64,000 nucleotides of DNA from Echinarachnius parma (taxonomy: Eukaryota; Echinodermata; Echinoidea; Clypeasteroida; Echinarachniidae): NCBI GenBank assembly GCA_037951105.1, contig JBAMJV010008019.1:62001-126000 (forward strand), read 5' to 3'. The translations under genes and the position numbers were made by a program. Positions within the stretch are counted from its first letter, which is position 1, and each line of letters begins with the position of its first letter. This document shows, one piece after another, positions 34,813 through 46,267 of the stretch. The notes beneath the pieces were generated by a model that was not told the origin of the DNA, ran no database searches, and saw nothing but the letters and a program-made list of their open reading frames with translations.

Positions 34813-36181
34813 CGGATTTAAGTCCAACTAAATGGCTGTATGACGCCAGTTGTTTGAAAAGAAGAGGTACATCACAAAGGTCGTCAGCTACTTGCGAGAG
34901 GATAGCTACTTGCTTTACAATATTGACTGTATTGCGAAAAAGCAACGAATACATGCATACCCCTCTTCCCCCCCCCCCCCCCCCTCCTCCTCAAAAAAGA
35001 AAATAAATAAATAAAATGATAATGATAATACGATAATAAATACATAATTATATCATAATTTATGCCTGATGTGCAAAGCTGCAATATCCAGCCGTAAGTA
35101 TGCAGATCTAGAGACAAACGCATTTATTATTATGATGACGTATGAATGGGTTTTCAAAGCATCTCTGCTTCAATCTGTTAATAGTGCCAAATTATGTGGT
35201 ATCGTTTGAAATTATATCTAGCAAGGGATTAGATTTGTTGGACTTCTTCCATTTAATAGAGATTGTAAGATGTATGCATTATTTTGATGACTTCATCGTA
35301 ATAATATATAATATTGGCTGTTTTGTTCTTTCTTGATATATCAAAAATATTGTTTTTGCTAGGATCATTATAATATTATACAACTAAATTTCAGCTCGCG
35401 CAATATTTATAATAAACCATTCAAGGTCAACATTGTTCTTAATTCTAATTGAAACATTAAAACCGATTGGAGTTTAACAATTAGGAAACGAGATGTGGGT
35501 CAGGAAACATCGGAATTAACTATATCAACGTGATTATTTGAAAGATTTAACTTTTGACACATTAATGTTATAAAACAATTTATAATCTCTGCAAATTAGA
35601 TTTAAACAGTTAGGCTTTAACATGATTGTTTTTATTATAATAATTATGCGATTGGTTTTACATTAAATTAAAATATTCTTTCTAAATATAATAATAAAAT
35701 GCGATAATAAACACATATAATATGTTTAGCGTATATCTTTAGCGTAATGGTTTCTATGTCTAATATTTCTTTATACAAAACATATACATGTATGATCTAA
35801 AATGCAATCTATATGTATTTATTTAAGAAATAAGTTATACGAGTATATTATTTACTTTGCTCATGGCTTTTGTTACCCTCAGTTTGTTTTATGTTTTGTG
35901 AAAATGCATATTAGCAATTCAGCCATTATATACAGCTGGAATAGATAAATATATGTATTTTCAATTAATAAACCATATACGAATTTAATCGAAATATATG
36001 TACAACATACACAAATCAAAATAACTTTTATATATTATGGGTCTCCCAAAGTCAAAATACACCTTAAATATATATGGCAAGGTTTGAAACGTGTGATAGG
36101 CATATATGTTGGCACTTACATTTATTTCTGTAATTAATTGACTCGAGATGGGACACTTGGGTACCACTATAGGCAATTCGA

Positions 36182-37326
36182 GAACGTCCGTGAAATTAAT
36201 ACGAACGTCCGTGACATTAAGACTCATGTGAGAAACCGTATTCTGGTAACTGGAAAATGGCCTTTATTTTGATTATACATGTTATTTATGTTTGCAGAAA
36301 TGTTGTAAAATCATTTATTTACAGAAGTATAGTGGCATTTCTGTTATAGAGTGCCCAACCGGGGAAAGCCGGTGTAAAATTAGGGGTTACGATTTCCACA
36401 GGTCCACTAAGAGTGATAGTTAAGTAGCAGACATGTCATTATAATTAATTCAGATAGCTAAAATCATATCAACTGATAAATTTATATGTTTTATATTGGT
36501 CTGGAGGAGATTCAAAAAATGTTGTCATCAATTTCTGTAAGACTGTTCAGGCAGAGAACGTCCGTGAAATTTATGCGAACGTCCGTGAAATTGTAATTAA
36601 AAACAATATAGTAAGAAAGAGGGACCAGGCGACTTGGAAATGCTACTTTTATATCTGACTAGGATGTATACATGGTCTCTAGCTTAAATATAATAGGAAT
36701 AGATAAAGTATTATCATCATATTGTTCTATAAGCATTAAATCAATTTAAACCAATAATAGGACTCGTTATAACGACCAGTTCCATGTAAAAACCAAACAA
36801 TTTTTAAAGGTTTATTGAAATGTTCAAGTTTGTTTCTATAATGACCCTGTTTTAAAGCCATTTACGAAGAATAGAAACTCTTTTTGATGAGATCAGATCA
36901 TTCTGCCAACATTCTTGTTTCTGGCGAACGTCCGTGAGCGATATGGGAACGTCCGTGATGAAAACTATACTCTCTTTGGTCATGTAATTATGTAATATAT
37001 GATCTAGACAGCAATTGATCCTATTAACATGCACATTAAAATATGTGATACGGGAATACGAGCGTATATAGGTGCGTTCCTAAAAAATGCGGCTAAAGAA
37101 AAGCAAAGGTTCCGAATAATACATTATTTAAAAAGAAATATAACAATTCAGTCAAAGTTTGGACGTTTGTATTTTCTATTTGGCAAGTAAAACACAATCC
37201 ACGTTTGGCATACAGAGAGAAGCAAGTCTTAGAAGTAAATTGTCCGAATATAAGCTGTATATGACAGAAAATAAATGAGATATATGGGTACTAAATCTAT
37301 ATCTACATAATCCCTCACGGACGTTC
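36182..37326. repeat. Right cluster: paired GAACGTCCGTGA motifs
   Basis: Exact motif pairs start at 36182/36203, 36556/36577 and 36926/36947, each exactly 21 bp apart in the same orientation. The pairs recur at 374 and 370 bp. A single reverse copy at 37315 lies 389 bp further on and 189 bp from the element end. The 9-bp spacers within pairs differ (AATTAATAC, AATTTATGC, GCGATATGG), so only the motif and its spacing are kept. Confidence 0.88.
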
Positions 37327-37517
37327 GCCTTTTGGAGATGGGTTACTTCAACAGTGAATAAAAACGGAACTACATGGAGTTTCCCAGTATAATGGGGTAC
37401 GCCTGAAAGCTAGGATTGCATGCTTTCACATTAGATAGATGTCTTTAAATACAAAAAATAAATTGAATTTTACCCTGTTTGGGCCGAAAAGTGCACTTTT
37501 CAAAATTCTGACCCATA

Positions 37518-38110
37518 TACATGTAGCATCCATGATCACTGCAAGTACCAACAAATATTAATTTTATTTATCTCTCAATTGTAGTCATTTTGTAGTGCCA
37601 TCATTCTTATTCCTTTGATTTTGTATTTATGCACGGTAAATTTTTCGCTGAAAAAGCAAAGTCCAGTGATTTCTAGGGAATCTACACGCACCACAACTGA
37701 AGCATTTAGCATCCATGAACGTTGCAAGTGCCAACACAAATTATTTTGATTTATGACTCGATTATAGTAATTTTTGTACTACCATCATTCTTATTCCTTA
37801 GATTTTTTTGTTTTATTTATGCACAGTATATTTATGTCTTAAAAAACAACAACAAAAACAGTGATTTCTAGGGAACCTACACGCACCATCACTGAAGAAT
37901 TTAGCATCCGTGATCACTGCAAGTGTCATCAAACATTAATGTGATTCATCTCTCAATTGTAGTCATTTTTGTACTACCATCATTCTTATTCCTTAGATTT
38001 TTTTTTTGTATTTATGCCTAAAAAAACACACTGGTTTCTAGGGAACCTTCACACACAACTGAAGCATGTTAAATACAGCATCCAAGTGCCAAGGGATATT
38101 AATTTGATCA
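37518..38110 (+). repeat. Tandem array of about 165-bp units, right part
   Basis: This continues the array at 32860-33246 with at least three more units (GATTTCTAGGGAANCTACAC, CTGAAGNATTTAGCATCC, CTCTCAATTGTAGTCATTTT). The last unit is diverged. Confidence 0.85.
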
Positions 38111-38296
38111 ATCTCTCAATTGTAGCTCTTGTTGTAAAAAGTAAAAAACTATGGATGTAAGGCACAGTATATTTAAGCCTGACGAAAATGTTAAACATAC
38201 TGATGACAGAGAGCAGTGTCATTTGAACCCGACAAAGATTGGGGGTGGGGTAACATAAATTCTAGCATCCGACAGGCTAAAGTGCAGTGGTGCCCC

Positions 38297-38322
38297 CTAC
38301 CTGCCCCCCCCCCCCCCCCCCC
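38297..38322 (+). repeat. Poly-C tract
   Basis: A long C run ends in CCGCCCACTC. The surroundings at 38165-38770 show no gene. Confidence 0.9.
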
Positions 38323-38774
38323 GCCCACTCACCAAAGCGGATTATGTTATGCTGCTATGTCAGTGATTACGTAACCCGCTTTTGTTAGTGTACGTTTAGA
38401 TGCGCTCAGATGACGTTTCATATGGTACAGTTGGAAAACATGGCAGCTTCCAGTGCTCAGTCAAAACAATTGATAGTGGTTTCAAAAAAACATTTCCATT
38501 ATTTAATAGTGATACCCAATACGACTGGAAGTGACAGGAATTCTGCACTTATCAGTAACAGAAAGGAAAAATTCCAGCGTTTCCTTCCCCAAAGAACCTG
38601 CGTGTTGAATTTGCTATATGTATGTGTACATTAAACATGATACTTGATCAAACTCAAAGAAGGAAGGATTAAAATACAAATCGGATTGAAACTGAAAGCA
38701 CAGACCATCTGTCACGCTTTACATATAATACATGTACATGTATGAGGCACAATTAATATAATACATGGCCACAT

Positions 38775-38960
38775 GGGGGACTCGGGCGAATGAGCCCCCT
38801 GAATTCTGAAATGCCCCCTCCCCACTCCCCCTGAAAAAGAGCCCCCATACAATTGACTAGAGTCCCATGCAATAACATTCTTAGATTGCTAGTACTGTAT
38901 TTCATGCAGGCAAGCCTAAAAATGAACCCCCCTGGAAAAAAATTAATTGTATTACTCCCC
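38775..38960 (+). repeat. AGCCCC-box dispersed repeat
   Basis: GGGGACTCGGGCGAATGAGCC, GAAATGCCCCC, AAGAGCCCCCATA and TTTCATGCAGGCAAGCCT appear in family order. Confidence 0.7.
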
Positions 38961-39044
38961 TGAACTGAGGCAATGTACTTTATTGCGAGCTGGAATTGCG
39001 ATTATTTCTCACATGTTGTAGAGACGGAAGAGATACTTCCTTCC

Positions 39045-39720
39045 AGTTTGTTTGAGGTCGCTTTCAAGTCCAACTCTTAATGATTCCATAAGTCAATCAA
39101 GCCATAGCAAGCAATGATGTTAAGGATCACTACCATTTTCACATGCTATTTCTAATGGCCCGAAACCTGAATCTGGTGGCTCCCAAACAAAGAAAAGCAT
39201 TTAAAATTATGTTATGTTTAGTTGCCCATTCATTTCAGTTTGTTTGAATCCACTTTCAATTCCAACTCTTAATGATTCCATAGGTCAATCAAGCCATAGC
39301 AAGCAATGATATTCACTCTCATTTTCACATGCTATTTCTATATTTCTATTGGCCCAAAACTTGAAACTGGTGGCTCCAAACAAAGAAAGACATTTAAAAT
39401 TATGTTATTTTTAGTTTCCCATTCCTTTCAGTTTGTGTGAATCCACTTTCAATTCCAACTCTTAATGATTCCATAAGTCAATCAAGCCATAGCAAGCAAT
39501 GATGTTCACGATCACTACCATATTCACAAGTATGCTATTTCTATTGGCCCCAAAACCTGAATCTGGTCAAACAAAGAAAAATATTTAAAAGTATGTTGTC
39601 GCCCATTCCGTTCAGTTTGTTTGAATCCACTATCAATCCCAACTCTTACTGATTCCAGAAATCAATCAAGCGGTCAAGCCATAATAGAAAATGGTGTTCA
39701 CTACAACCCCTGCTGCCAAA
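39045..39720 (+). repeat. Tandem repeat, about 190 bp x 4
   Basis: Units near 39050, 39236, 39427 and 39612 share CAGTTTGTNTGAATCCACTT, CAACTCTTAATGATTCCATA and TCAATCAAGCCATAGCAAGC. The units also share CACATGCTATTTCTA and AACAAAGAAA. Confidence 0.9.
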
Positions 39721-39764
39721 AGCTACATGTATCTACATCAGGGAATTGGTTGTTTTCCGGGGCT

Positions 39765-39910
39765 AGTTTACAAGAATGCCTCATAAAAAGGGCCCTCCAA
39801 AATATGTTTTTAATTTAACGGACATGCAAATTCACAGGGGCAATTTTTGGGGGCACTTTTGGGGCATCTCAGGGGCTAAATTGCCCTGAGAATGAGATGC
39901 TGAGCCCCCT
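39765..39910 (-). repeat. AGCCCC-box dispersed repeat, reverse
   Basis: On the minus strand: CAGGGCAATTTAGCCCC, GATGCCCCAAAAGTGCCCCC, AAAATTGCCCC and GGCATTCTTGTAAAC follow the family order. Confidence 0.55.
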
Positions 39911-40189
39911 GTGTATACATTTCACTTTCTACATGCATCTTTTATGTCTGGTTCTTCAGGAAGTAGAATGTTCCACAAGGAAGTTACATGCCTTTCACCG
40001 GGAATGACCGCTAAATTCTAAGAAATTGTCACAAAAAACCTGAAGGAAATGCATTTCATACACGTATTTCCGCCACTTGAAGCATTACGTACATGTATGT
40101 AGATCATATTTTTTTTAACATCTCCTTTATATAATCGATCACATTTCATAGAGTACAGAAGCCATGACGTCATACAAATCTTTTTTTAG

Positions 40190-40497
40190 AATTTTCAAAT
40201 TTGAACTTCATTTTCATTAAGGGCATGAAAAATAATGTCTAAATACCGAAAATCAATTGAATATGTTAAGTATTGGCTGAGATATGCCCATCCAAATTAA
40301 TTTTACTTCAATGGGCAATCAGTGTTATAATGCACTGGTTCATAAAGTTATGAACCAGTGCACTATAAGTTAACACTGATTGCCTATTGGAAAAAAAATC
40401 ATTCGGATGGGCATATCTGAGACAATACTTAACATATTCAATTGATTTTCAGTTTTGTATGCTCTTTCTGAAAATTAAGTTCAAAAATGAAAATTCT
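40190..40497. mobile_element. Fold-back element, arms about 150 bp
   Basis: GAATTTTCA...TTTGAACTTNATTTTCA, AAAATCAATTGAATATGTTA, AGATATGCCCATCC, GGCAATCAGTGTTA and GCACTGGTTCATAA are mirrored in the two halves, with the turn near 40350. The termini are simple and no target duplication is clear. Confidence 0.75.
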
Positions 40498-40949
40498 AAT
40501 CACATCACACTTCACCACTCTATTTGTAATAAACTTTGATGTGATATAAACTGCCTTGATACAATTATACTTGTAGGCTTATTACTGAAAACCTTAGGGC
40601 CTTCATCCATTATTCACGACGACATTACATCAATACCTTGTGAAGAAATCACTACATGTATGTGCAGCAAGTCAAAAAAAGGACAATGCTGATTTGTATC
40701 ATTGGGACACAACTAACAGCACAAGAGATATGAAATGTGTGTAAATAGTTTTACAAACAATATTCGTTATTTGTTTAATCGCCCTTGACTGTAGAATTCA
40801 TTACATACAATTACAACTTTGGTGAAAACAACCACAAACCGTATGTTTGTCTTGAAGTTCTCTCCAATAGATTCCCTCGAAAACCTAAGGATGTCAATGC
40901 ATGCATCTTTTGAGCGAGTGTTTTTCCTTTCATGGTCATGGCAAAAAAT

Positions 40950-41137
40950 ACATGGGGGCGCCCAGGGCAATTTTGCCCCCCAAATAGCCAAGAGAGCCCC
41001 TAATAATCATTAACAAGCCACCATCAATTTGCATCTATAGAGTTCAATGTAAAACAAAATTTAGAGTGCAATTTTCATACAGGTGAGCTTGAAAAATTGC
41101 CACCCTGGCACAACCCCCCCCCCCCCCCCCCCCCCCT
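40950..41137 (+). repeat. AGCCCC-box dispersed repeat ending in poly-C
   Basis: GGGGGCGCCCAGGGCAATTTT, AAATAGCCAAGAGAGCCCC, CAATTTGCA and TTTCATACAGGTGAGCTTG are present, followed by a C tract (about 41117-41137) where AGCCCCTGAAA would be expected. The tract may be an expanded CCCC box. Confidence 0.65.
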
Positions 41138-42735
41138 CCCTCCCTCCAAAACAAAATGTATTTGAATTGTTTTCCCCTGTCATTTTATGAGTGTTTTCCA
41201 GCCCCTTCATGGTCATGGTCTTCTATTGGCCAATAATGTTGGGGCTACAAATCAACTTGTGTTGAAGTGTTTATTACCCAGCCATGCCTCAGCACAGACT
41301 GAGTCAAGGGTACTTGAAGAGAAATAAATGTAGGTAGCTGAAAGTTCAAGCCATGAAAACAGCATTCCTAATATAATAATAATAAAGGTCCTGCCTCAGG
41401 TTTGCATGCTAGCTATCAAAAAAACATGCTAGCAATAACAAAAACACATTAATAATATATATATACATGTAGTAAGAAATGAGAATTCATACCATCCTTG
41501 TAACTGTAAAACCCATGAATGATATGAGATTCATTTCTTGTGAAATATATTTGCACATTGTTTTGAATTTCCTTTCAACATCCAGGTAAAAAATACTAAC
41601 AAGCTCTGTTTGATAAGCATGAACAAATTTTGCTTAATGTTCATTATCAAAGTCCTTATGGCCCTTGACAGTTTGACTAGAAGTTTCTAAAAAAAAACAT
41701 AATCATGTACACCCTAATATGTCCAAACATTTGTCACAAACTAGGCTAGTTTATGCAAACTACATAAAACTACGCCAGTGTATAATTTCTCACCATGCAC
41801 AAGGCGTTAGCAAAATAGCATCATGCGTTTGAAGGACACATACATCCGAACCCCCTTTAAGTAATCGCTGAACTCAAGTAAAGGTTGAAATTCAATATAT
41901 GTAATGCACCTTCTTCGCCATTAATTTACATACTGTGTGGGAGAGAAGCCCTGAATTGTAAACACATTGTATATATATGTTGCAACTGAAGGACTAATAG
42001 GAAGCAGCCTTCTGCATAAATTTATGACAAATTTGGGATGCAATCAGTGTAAAGTCTGTAACGAGACAGCATTTCTTACAGAAAGACCAGTAGCAATATT
42101 TGATCATCTACATGCATGGCAAGTTAAGTGCTTGAATTTAAGCAAAGTAGCCAGGAAAATGTACTGTACATGTCACTGCCATTCTTGCACTGTGCACCCA
42201 CCACATGTCATGAAATTGATCAGATGGTCATTCGTGGAAAGCCTTTGCAGAAATGAAAATGTGGGACTAAAAATTTACAGAGGACAATTTTTGGCTCCTT
42301 TCTCTTTGTTGTCTTGATCACAAAGGAAACACAAATAACACATTTTAATACTACGTACTGTTTCTTCGGATACATGTATATATATGCCTTTTGTGATTTG
42401 GACGGTTTTTCAAGGAAATTTTAGCTTTTTTTCATTAACTGTTGTCAGGCTTTAACATGTTCATGCGTGTTGTTTGTAAACATTGAATAGTACAGCACAG
42501 ATTGAATCTCTGTGGATTGTTAAATGAATTACGTTGCGCACAATCGACTGGAATGCCTGATAAGAATTTTAAATAAATAAAAGGTTCCAAAATCGGGGCA
42601 GAGGCATACTCCGTGACAAGTCGATCTATCTAGGTAAATTATTATTACACAAAGCAATGACGTCTTTTCGGGATGGCAGGCCTAGACACAATAGGACCAT
42701 TTGGCACGTGCTTTATGCAGGATGGGCCACCAGCC
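41138..42735. other. No gene supported
   Basis: The longest frame (41967-42317, plus strand) is Cys-rich by eye but has no recognisable zinc-binding spacing, no splice sites and no homology I can name. The rest is AT-rich. Confidence 0.45.
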
Positions 42736-42740
42736 AAGGT

Positions 42741-43060
42741 TAATGCGATTGGTTGATGTTATGGAAATGGGGCTAATGAAATCATCTTTTAAACGTGATG
42801 CAACGATATTGTCTTCCAACCTTTGAGTATGAGCAGTGGCAATGCAGTTTATCCTTTATCCATGGTAGGACAGTTCCTTCTTTTTTTTCGATAGAAAGGA
42901 GTATACTATCTTTTAAATGTGTAAGAGCAGTTAATGCGATTGGTTGATGTTATGGAAGCGTGGCTAATAGAATCATTTTTAAAAACATGATGTGAAAATA
43001 TTGCCTTTAGCTATAAATAAGCTGCGCAGCAATACAGTTCTTCCTTTATTATTAACGTCA
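42741..43060 (+). repeat. Direct duplication, 191 bp period
   Basis: TTAATGCGATTGGTTGATGT starts near 42740 and 42931. GGCTAATNNAATCATNTTTN, AATATTG and TTCNTTTAT follow in both. Confidence 0.8.
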
Positions 43061-43216
43061 AACCTGCTAAAGCAACCACCTGTATATAAACACCACCACT
43101 CTTGATTCCGTTGGAAGCAATTTCCATGTAAATGAACCTGTCTATAGAGACCCCCTACTTACAAAGACCACCTTTTCCATCTCCCTTGGGTGGTATTTAT
43201 AGACGGAATTGACTGT
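43060..43216 (+). mobile_element. GTCAAACCTG-family MITE, diverged copy
   Basis: It starts GTCAAACCTGCTAAAGCAAC and ends GACGGAATTGACTGTAG, with GAACCTGTCTATAGAGACC between. Confidence 0.6.
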
Positions 43217-43275
43217 AGTTAGCAAGGTAGTAGGATTGATTTTCTCTATCTATAGAATGGAATAGACCGTCTCGC

Positions 43276-44190
43276 TCGAAAAAGCAATTAACTTATTGTC
43301 TCGCGATAATGATGGTGAAATTGCACAGACGTTTAGGATGTTAACCTTCATTGGGCAATGATAGCTTTTGCACTGCATTTGCGTAGTGTATACCTGCTGG
43401 TTCTGCTGTCCAGATGGCGATCAGAGATCATGAGGATCTGGTTTCCGATGTCCAATCACATTGGTAATTTGGTATTAATTACACAATTGAAAGCCCAAAT
43501 CTATTATTATCTCAATATCTTATGAGGGATATACATATGTATAGCATCTGAAATGTCTGATAGAATTTCTGACGTATTATATCGCACTAGTAAGAGCAAT
43601 TAATCTGTTGTCTCATGATAATGATGGTGAAATTGCACAGACGTTTAGGATGTTAACCTTCATCAGTCAATGATAGCTTTGGCAATACGTTTGCGTAGTG
43701 TATACCTGCTGGTTCTGCCGTCCAGATGGCGATCAGAGATCATGAGGATCTGGTTTCTTGATGTCCAATCACATTGGTAATTTGGTATTAATTACCACAA
43801 ATGAAAGCCCAAATCTTTTATTATCTCAATACCTCATGAGGGATATAGCATCTGAAATGTCTGATAGAATTTCTGATAAAATATATCACACTAGAAAGAG
43901 CAATTAATCTGTTGTCTCGCGATAATGACGGTGAAATTGCACAGACTGGTTTTTGGATGCTAATCTTTATCAGGCAGTGATGGATATGGCAGTGCATAAT
44001 TTATGTCATGTATACCTGCCTGGTGTGCTGTCCAGATGGCTATCAGAGAGCATGGGGATCTGGTTTCTTGATGTCCTAACACATCAGTATTAATTACACA
44101 AATGAATGCCCAAATCGTATCTTATCGACCATCTCGATACCCGGTGAGTATATAGCATCTGAAATGTCTTGTAGAATTCAATGTCAGCAG
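43276..44190 (+). repeat. Tandem repeat, about 305-312 bp x 3
   Basis: Units near 43284, 43596 and 43900 share GATAATGANGGTGAAATTGC, TGTCCAGATGGCNATCAGAG, GATCTGGTTTC and GCATCTGAAATGTCT. The third unit is the most diverged. Confidence 0.9.
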
Positions 44191-44635
44191 TATCATCTAA
44201 ACTGTCCTGCAGAATTTCTGACATAAAATTTTCAATGCCAATTCAAGAGAAGCATTCCGAAAATGTACAACGTACAGTACTATAATGTATGAACTCAGAA
44301 ATTACCCTTTAAAACGGATTAAAAATGCAAACAAAGAATCAAGTTACATGTACACATGCACTGCCTTAGTCAACTGCAGCACAATACAGCTGCTCACCGC
44401 AAAGTGACCCGGGGTCACCAAAATCTACATGTATAGGCCTTTCTAATTCTATAGTCTTGATTCTGTTTCAACTTCAAGAAGAAGAAAAAATCCCAAATCT
44501 CTAACCATGGACCCAACTCTAACACTACAGTACCTTCATGCTAGCTATACATTATACTGCACAGTGAAAATGCCATCATACACATGTATTTTGGCTTCAT
44601 GTCATGGTACATGGTACCAAAATGTTTAGAGAGCT

Positions 44636-44799
44636 GGGCCAATATTCATGAAAGCCTGCTAGCTTGGTTCCTTGCTAAGTTTATTTTGGATAACCCTAGT
44701 TGCGGACTAGAAAAACTGTTTGCTGCTCAATAAGCTGCACATTTAAAATACACTTAGCAATGAACTAAGCTAGCAGGGTTTCATGAATATCATGGGGCC
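44636..44799. mobile_element. MITE, GGCCCCATATTCAT family, copy 2
   Basis: Ends GGGCCAATATTCATGAAAGC and TTTCATGAATATCATGGGGCC are inverted and match the element at 2870-3095. CTGCTAGCTT on the left mirrors AAGCTAGCAG on the right. Confidence 0.8.
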
Positions 44800-44984
44800 A
44801 GCTCACTGGATCAGTCCAAGAAGGTGTTATAAAACATTTGTTATGTACCTCCTTGAATAGACTCAATCCAGTTCAGGTTGCCAGAGACTTGGAGACCCAA
44901 TACTAGACCACCTATTGTTTATTTTGAAAGCAGACCTGCAGTGAACCAATGACCCCAAACACACAGATGTATACACATCAAACA

Positions 44985-45125
44985 TGTCAACAATAGAAGG
45001 ACAAGGGTCAAAGCTATGGGTATTCATGCCAATATATGGGGGGGCAAGGGTCAGAGCTATGGGTACTGTACATGCACATGTCAATAATAGGAGACCATGG
45101 GTCAAAGCTATGGGTACTGAAGGGA
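44985..45125 (+). repeat. Short tandem repeat, about 50 bp x 3
   Basis: GGGTCANAGCTATGGGTA occurs three times, with AATAGNAGNAC/CATGCCAATA spacers between. Confidence 0.75.
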
Positions 45126-45289
45126 AAACATTTGGGTCATGTAGGGTAGGGTACAATCTCAAGACCATTTAAAGGTAACTCTGTCATGTAAGTTTAGTTT
45201 CCACAGTGTTAGAAATCATCCGTGTGAAGAAAAATTTATTCGCACAAGTAAAAACATACATGGAAACCAACAAATAAGCATCTACTAGT

Positions 45290-45440
45290 TCAATGCTCAA
45301 ATTCAAAAGCAGCATAGGCCAGCTGATCATGCTTATTTCCACTCGGCCAAATCAGCATAAAATTTGTGATGTTTGGGGCCACCCGACTATGGTTTCAGTT
45401 CACCAGTTTTTACTCGCCCAACTGGGCCACAAGTCAAAAA
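45290..45440 (+). repeat. ACTTGCCC-type repeat, fragment
   Basis: ACTCGGCCAAATCAGCATAAA, GTTTTTACTCGCCCAACTGGG and CCACAAG resemble the segments at 49027-49325 and 60300-60760, where TTTTACTTGCCC recurs. Confidence 0.4.
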
Positions 45441-46265
45441 AAGATAATTTCTACAAGTGGCCTAGATATGTTACAGCCACTGCATAAAATACCAAGACAA
45501 TTATTATTATCAGCGTATTAGATCAAATTACCAATTTTACAAAACGTTGGTCATATTGTCACACATTGCAGGTAATCAATGTACGTGTGGCTCGTGCACT
45601 CGGCTCACTTAGGCTAGCAGCTGTAAAAACACAACACAATACAATCTGCACAACTGGTCTTCAATCACAGATTTCATTACATACAGTACATGTATGCATA
45701 CAGTGTGCACCTTGAGAAATAAGCAGACATCAATTTTGTTTTATAGTTGGCACTGGTAAACTACAGTATATTGTATAACGAAAAAAAATATTGCAGTTAC
45801 AATTACAAGAGACCCAATACTGTCTATTGTCTGCCTTTTAAACATTAAATGCCAATGATATGTCGTCTTTGTTCTCGATAACAAAGTTAAAATGCTTAAA
45901 GTAATACTGCAACATTGTCAGGACAAATTACACTTAACAGTATAATGTTGCTCGGTAAAATGCCCATTGTCCCATGTGTTATTTGGCCTACAAAGACAAA
46001 ATAAAAACATTCTAGTATGAATTACCAGAAATATCTAGGGTTTCGGTGAAAGCGTTACTTGGTCTTACAGTATGTAATTACTACATACTGTTATGCAGTT
46101 ACTCTCACCTGAACCACATGTTATTTTTATTTCTGTTATAATTGTTCACTCATACCTTAGCATGAACAAATCATTTTTGCCATGAAATTACCACAAGATT
46201 ATTTTGCAGGCACAGACAGTTGAGCAATTAAACTGGAATATAATTTGCCCACCGAACTAACGCTG
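45441..46265. other. No gene or repeat seen
   Basis: AT-rich intronic sequence with ACATGTA words. Confidence 0.5.
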
Positions 46266-46267
46266 AA

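Larger units (their letters stand above)
33249..37515. mobile_element. 4267-bp non-coding TA-flanked element with motif array
   Basis: The ends TGGGTCAGATTTTTGAAAAG and (inverted) TGGGTCAGAATTTTGAAAAG each continue TGCACTTTT, giving a 29-bp inverted repeat with one mismatch. TA flanks both ends (33247-33248 and 37516-37517). The flanks are halves of one tandem-array unit, and a neighbouring unit shows the uninterrupted form (AGCATATAGAGCATCC), so the insertion is well supported. The interior is AT-rich with no transposase-like frame. It holds sixteen copies of a 12-bp motif in two clusters (separate entries). TA duplication suggests Tc1/mariner or another TA-targeting group, but the size and motif array are unusual for those. 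Confidence 0.88.

Noticed and set aside
34592-34954. 120-codon minus-strand frame as a transposase for the 4.3-kb element
   Set aside because: It has no DDE-type motif or DNA-binding pattern, is too short, and a different frame over the same bases looks more protein-like.
41967-42317. 116-codon Cys-rich frame
   Set aside because: Cysteine spacing fits no zinc finger I know, the start lies in a TATATA-rich run, and no splice sites support it.
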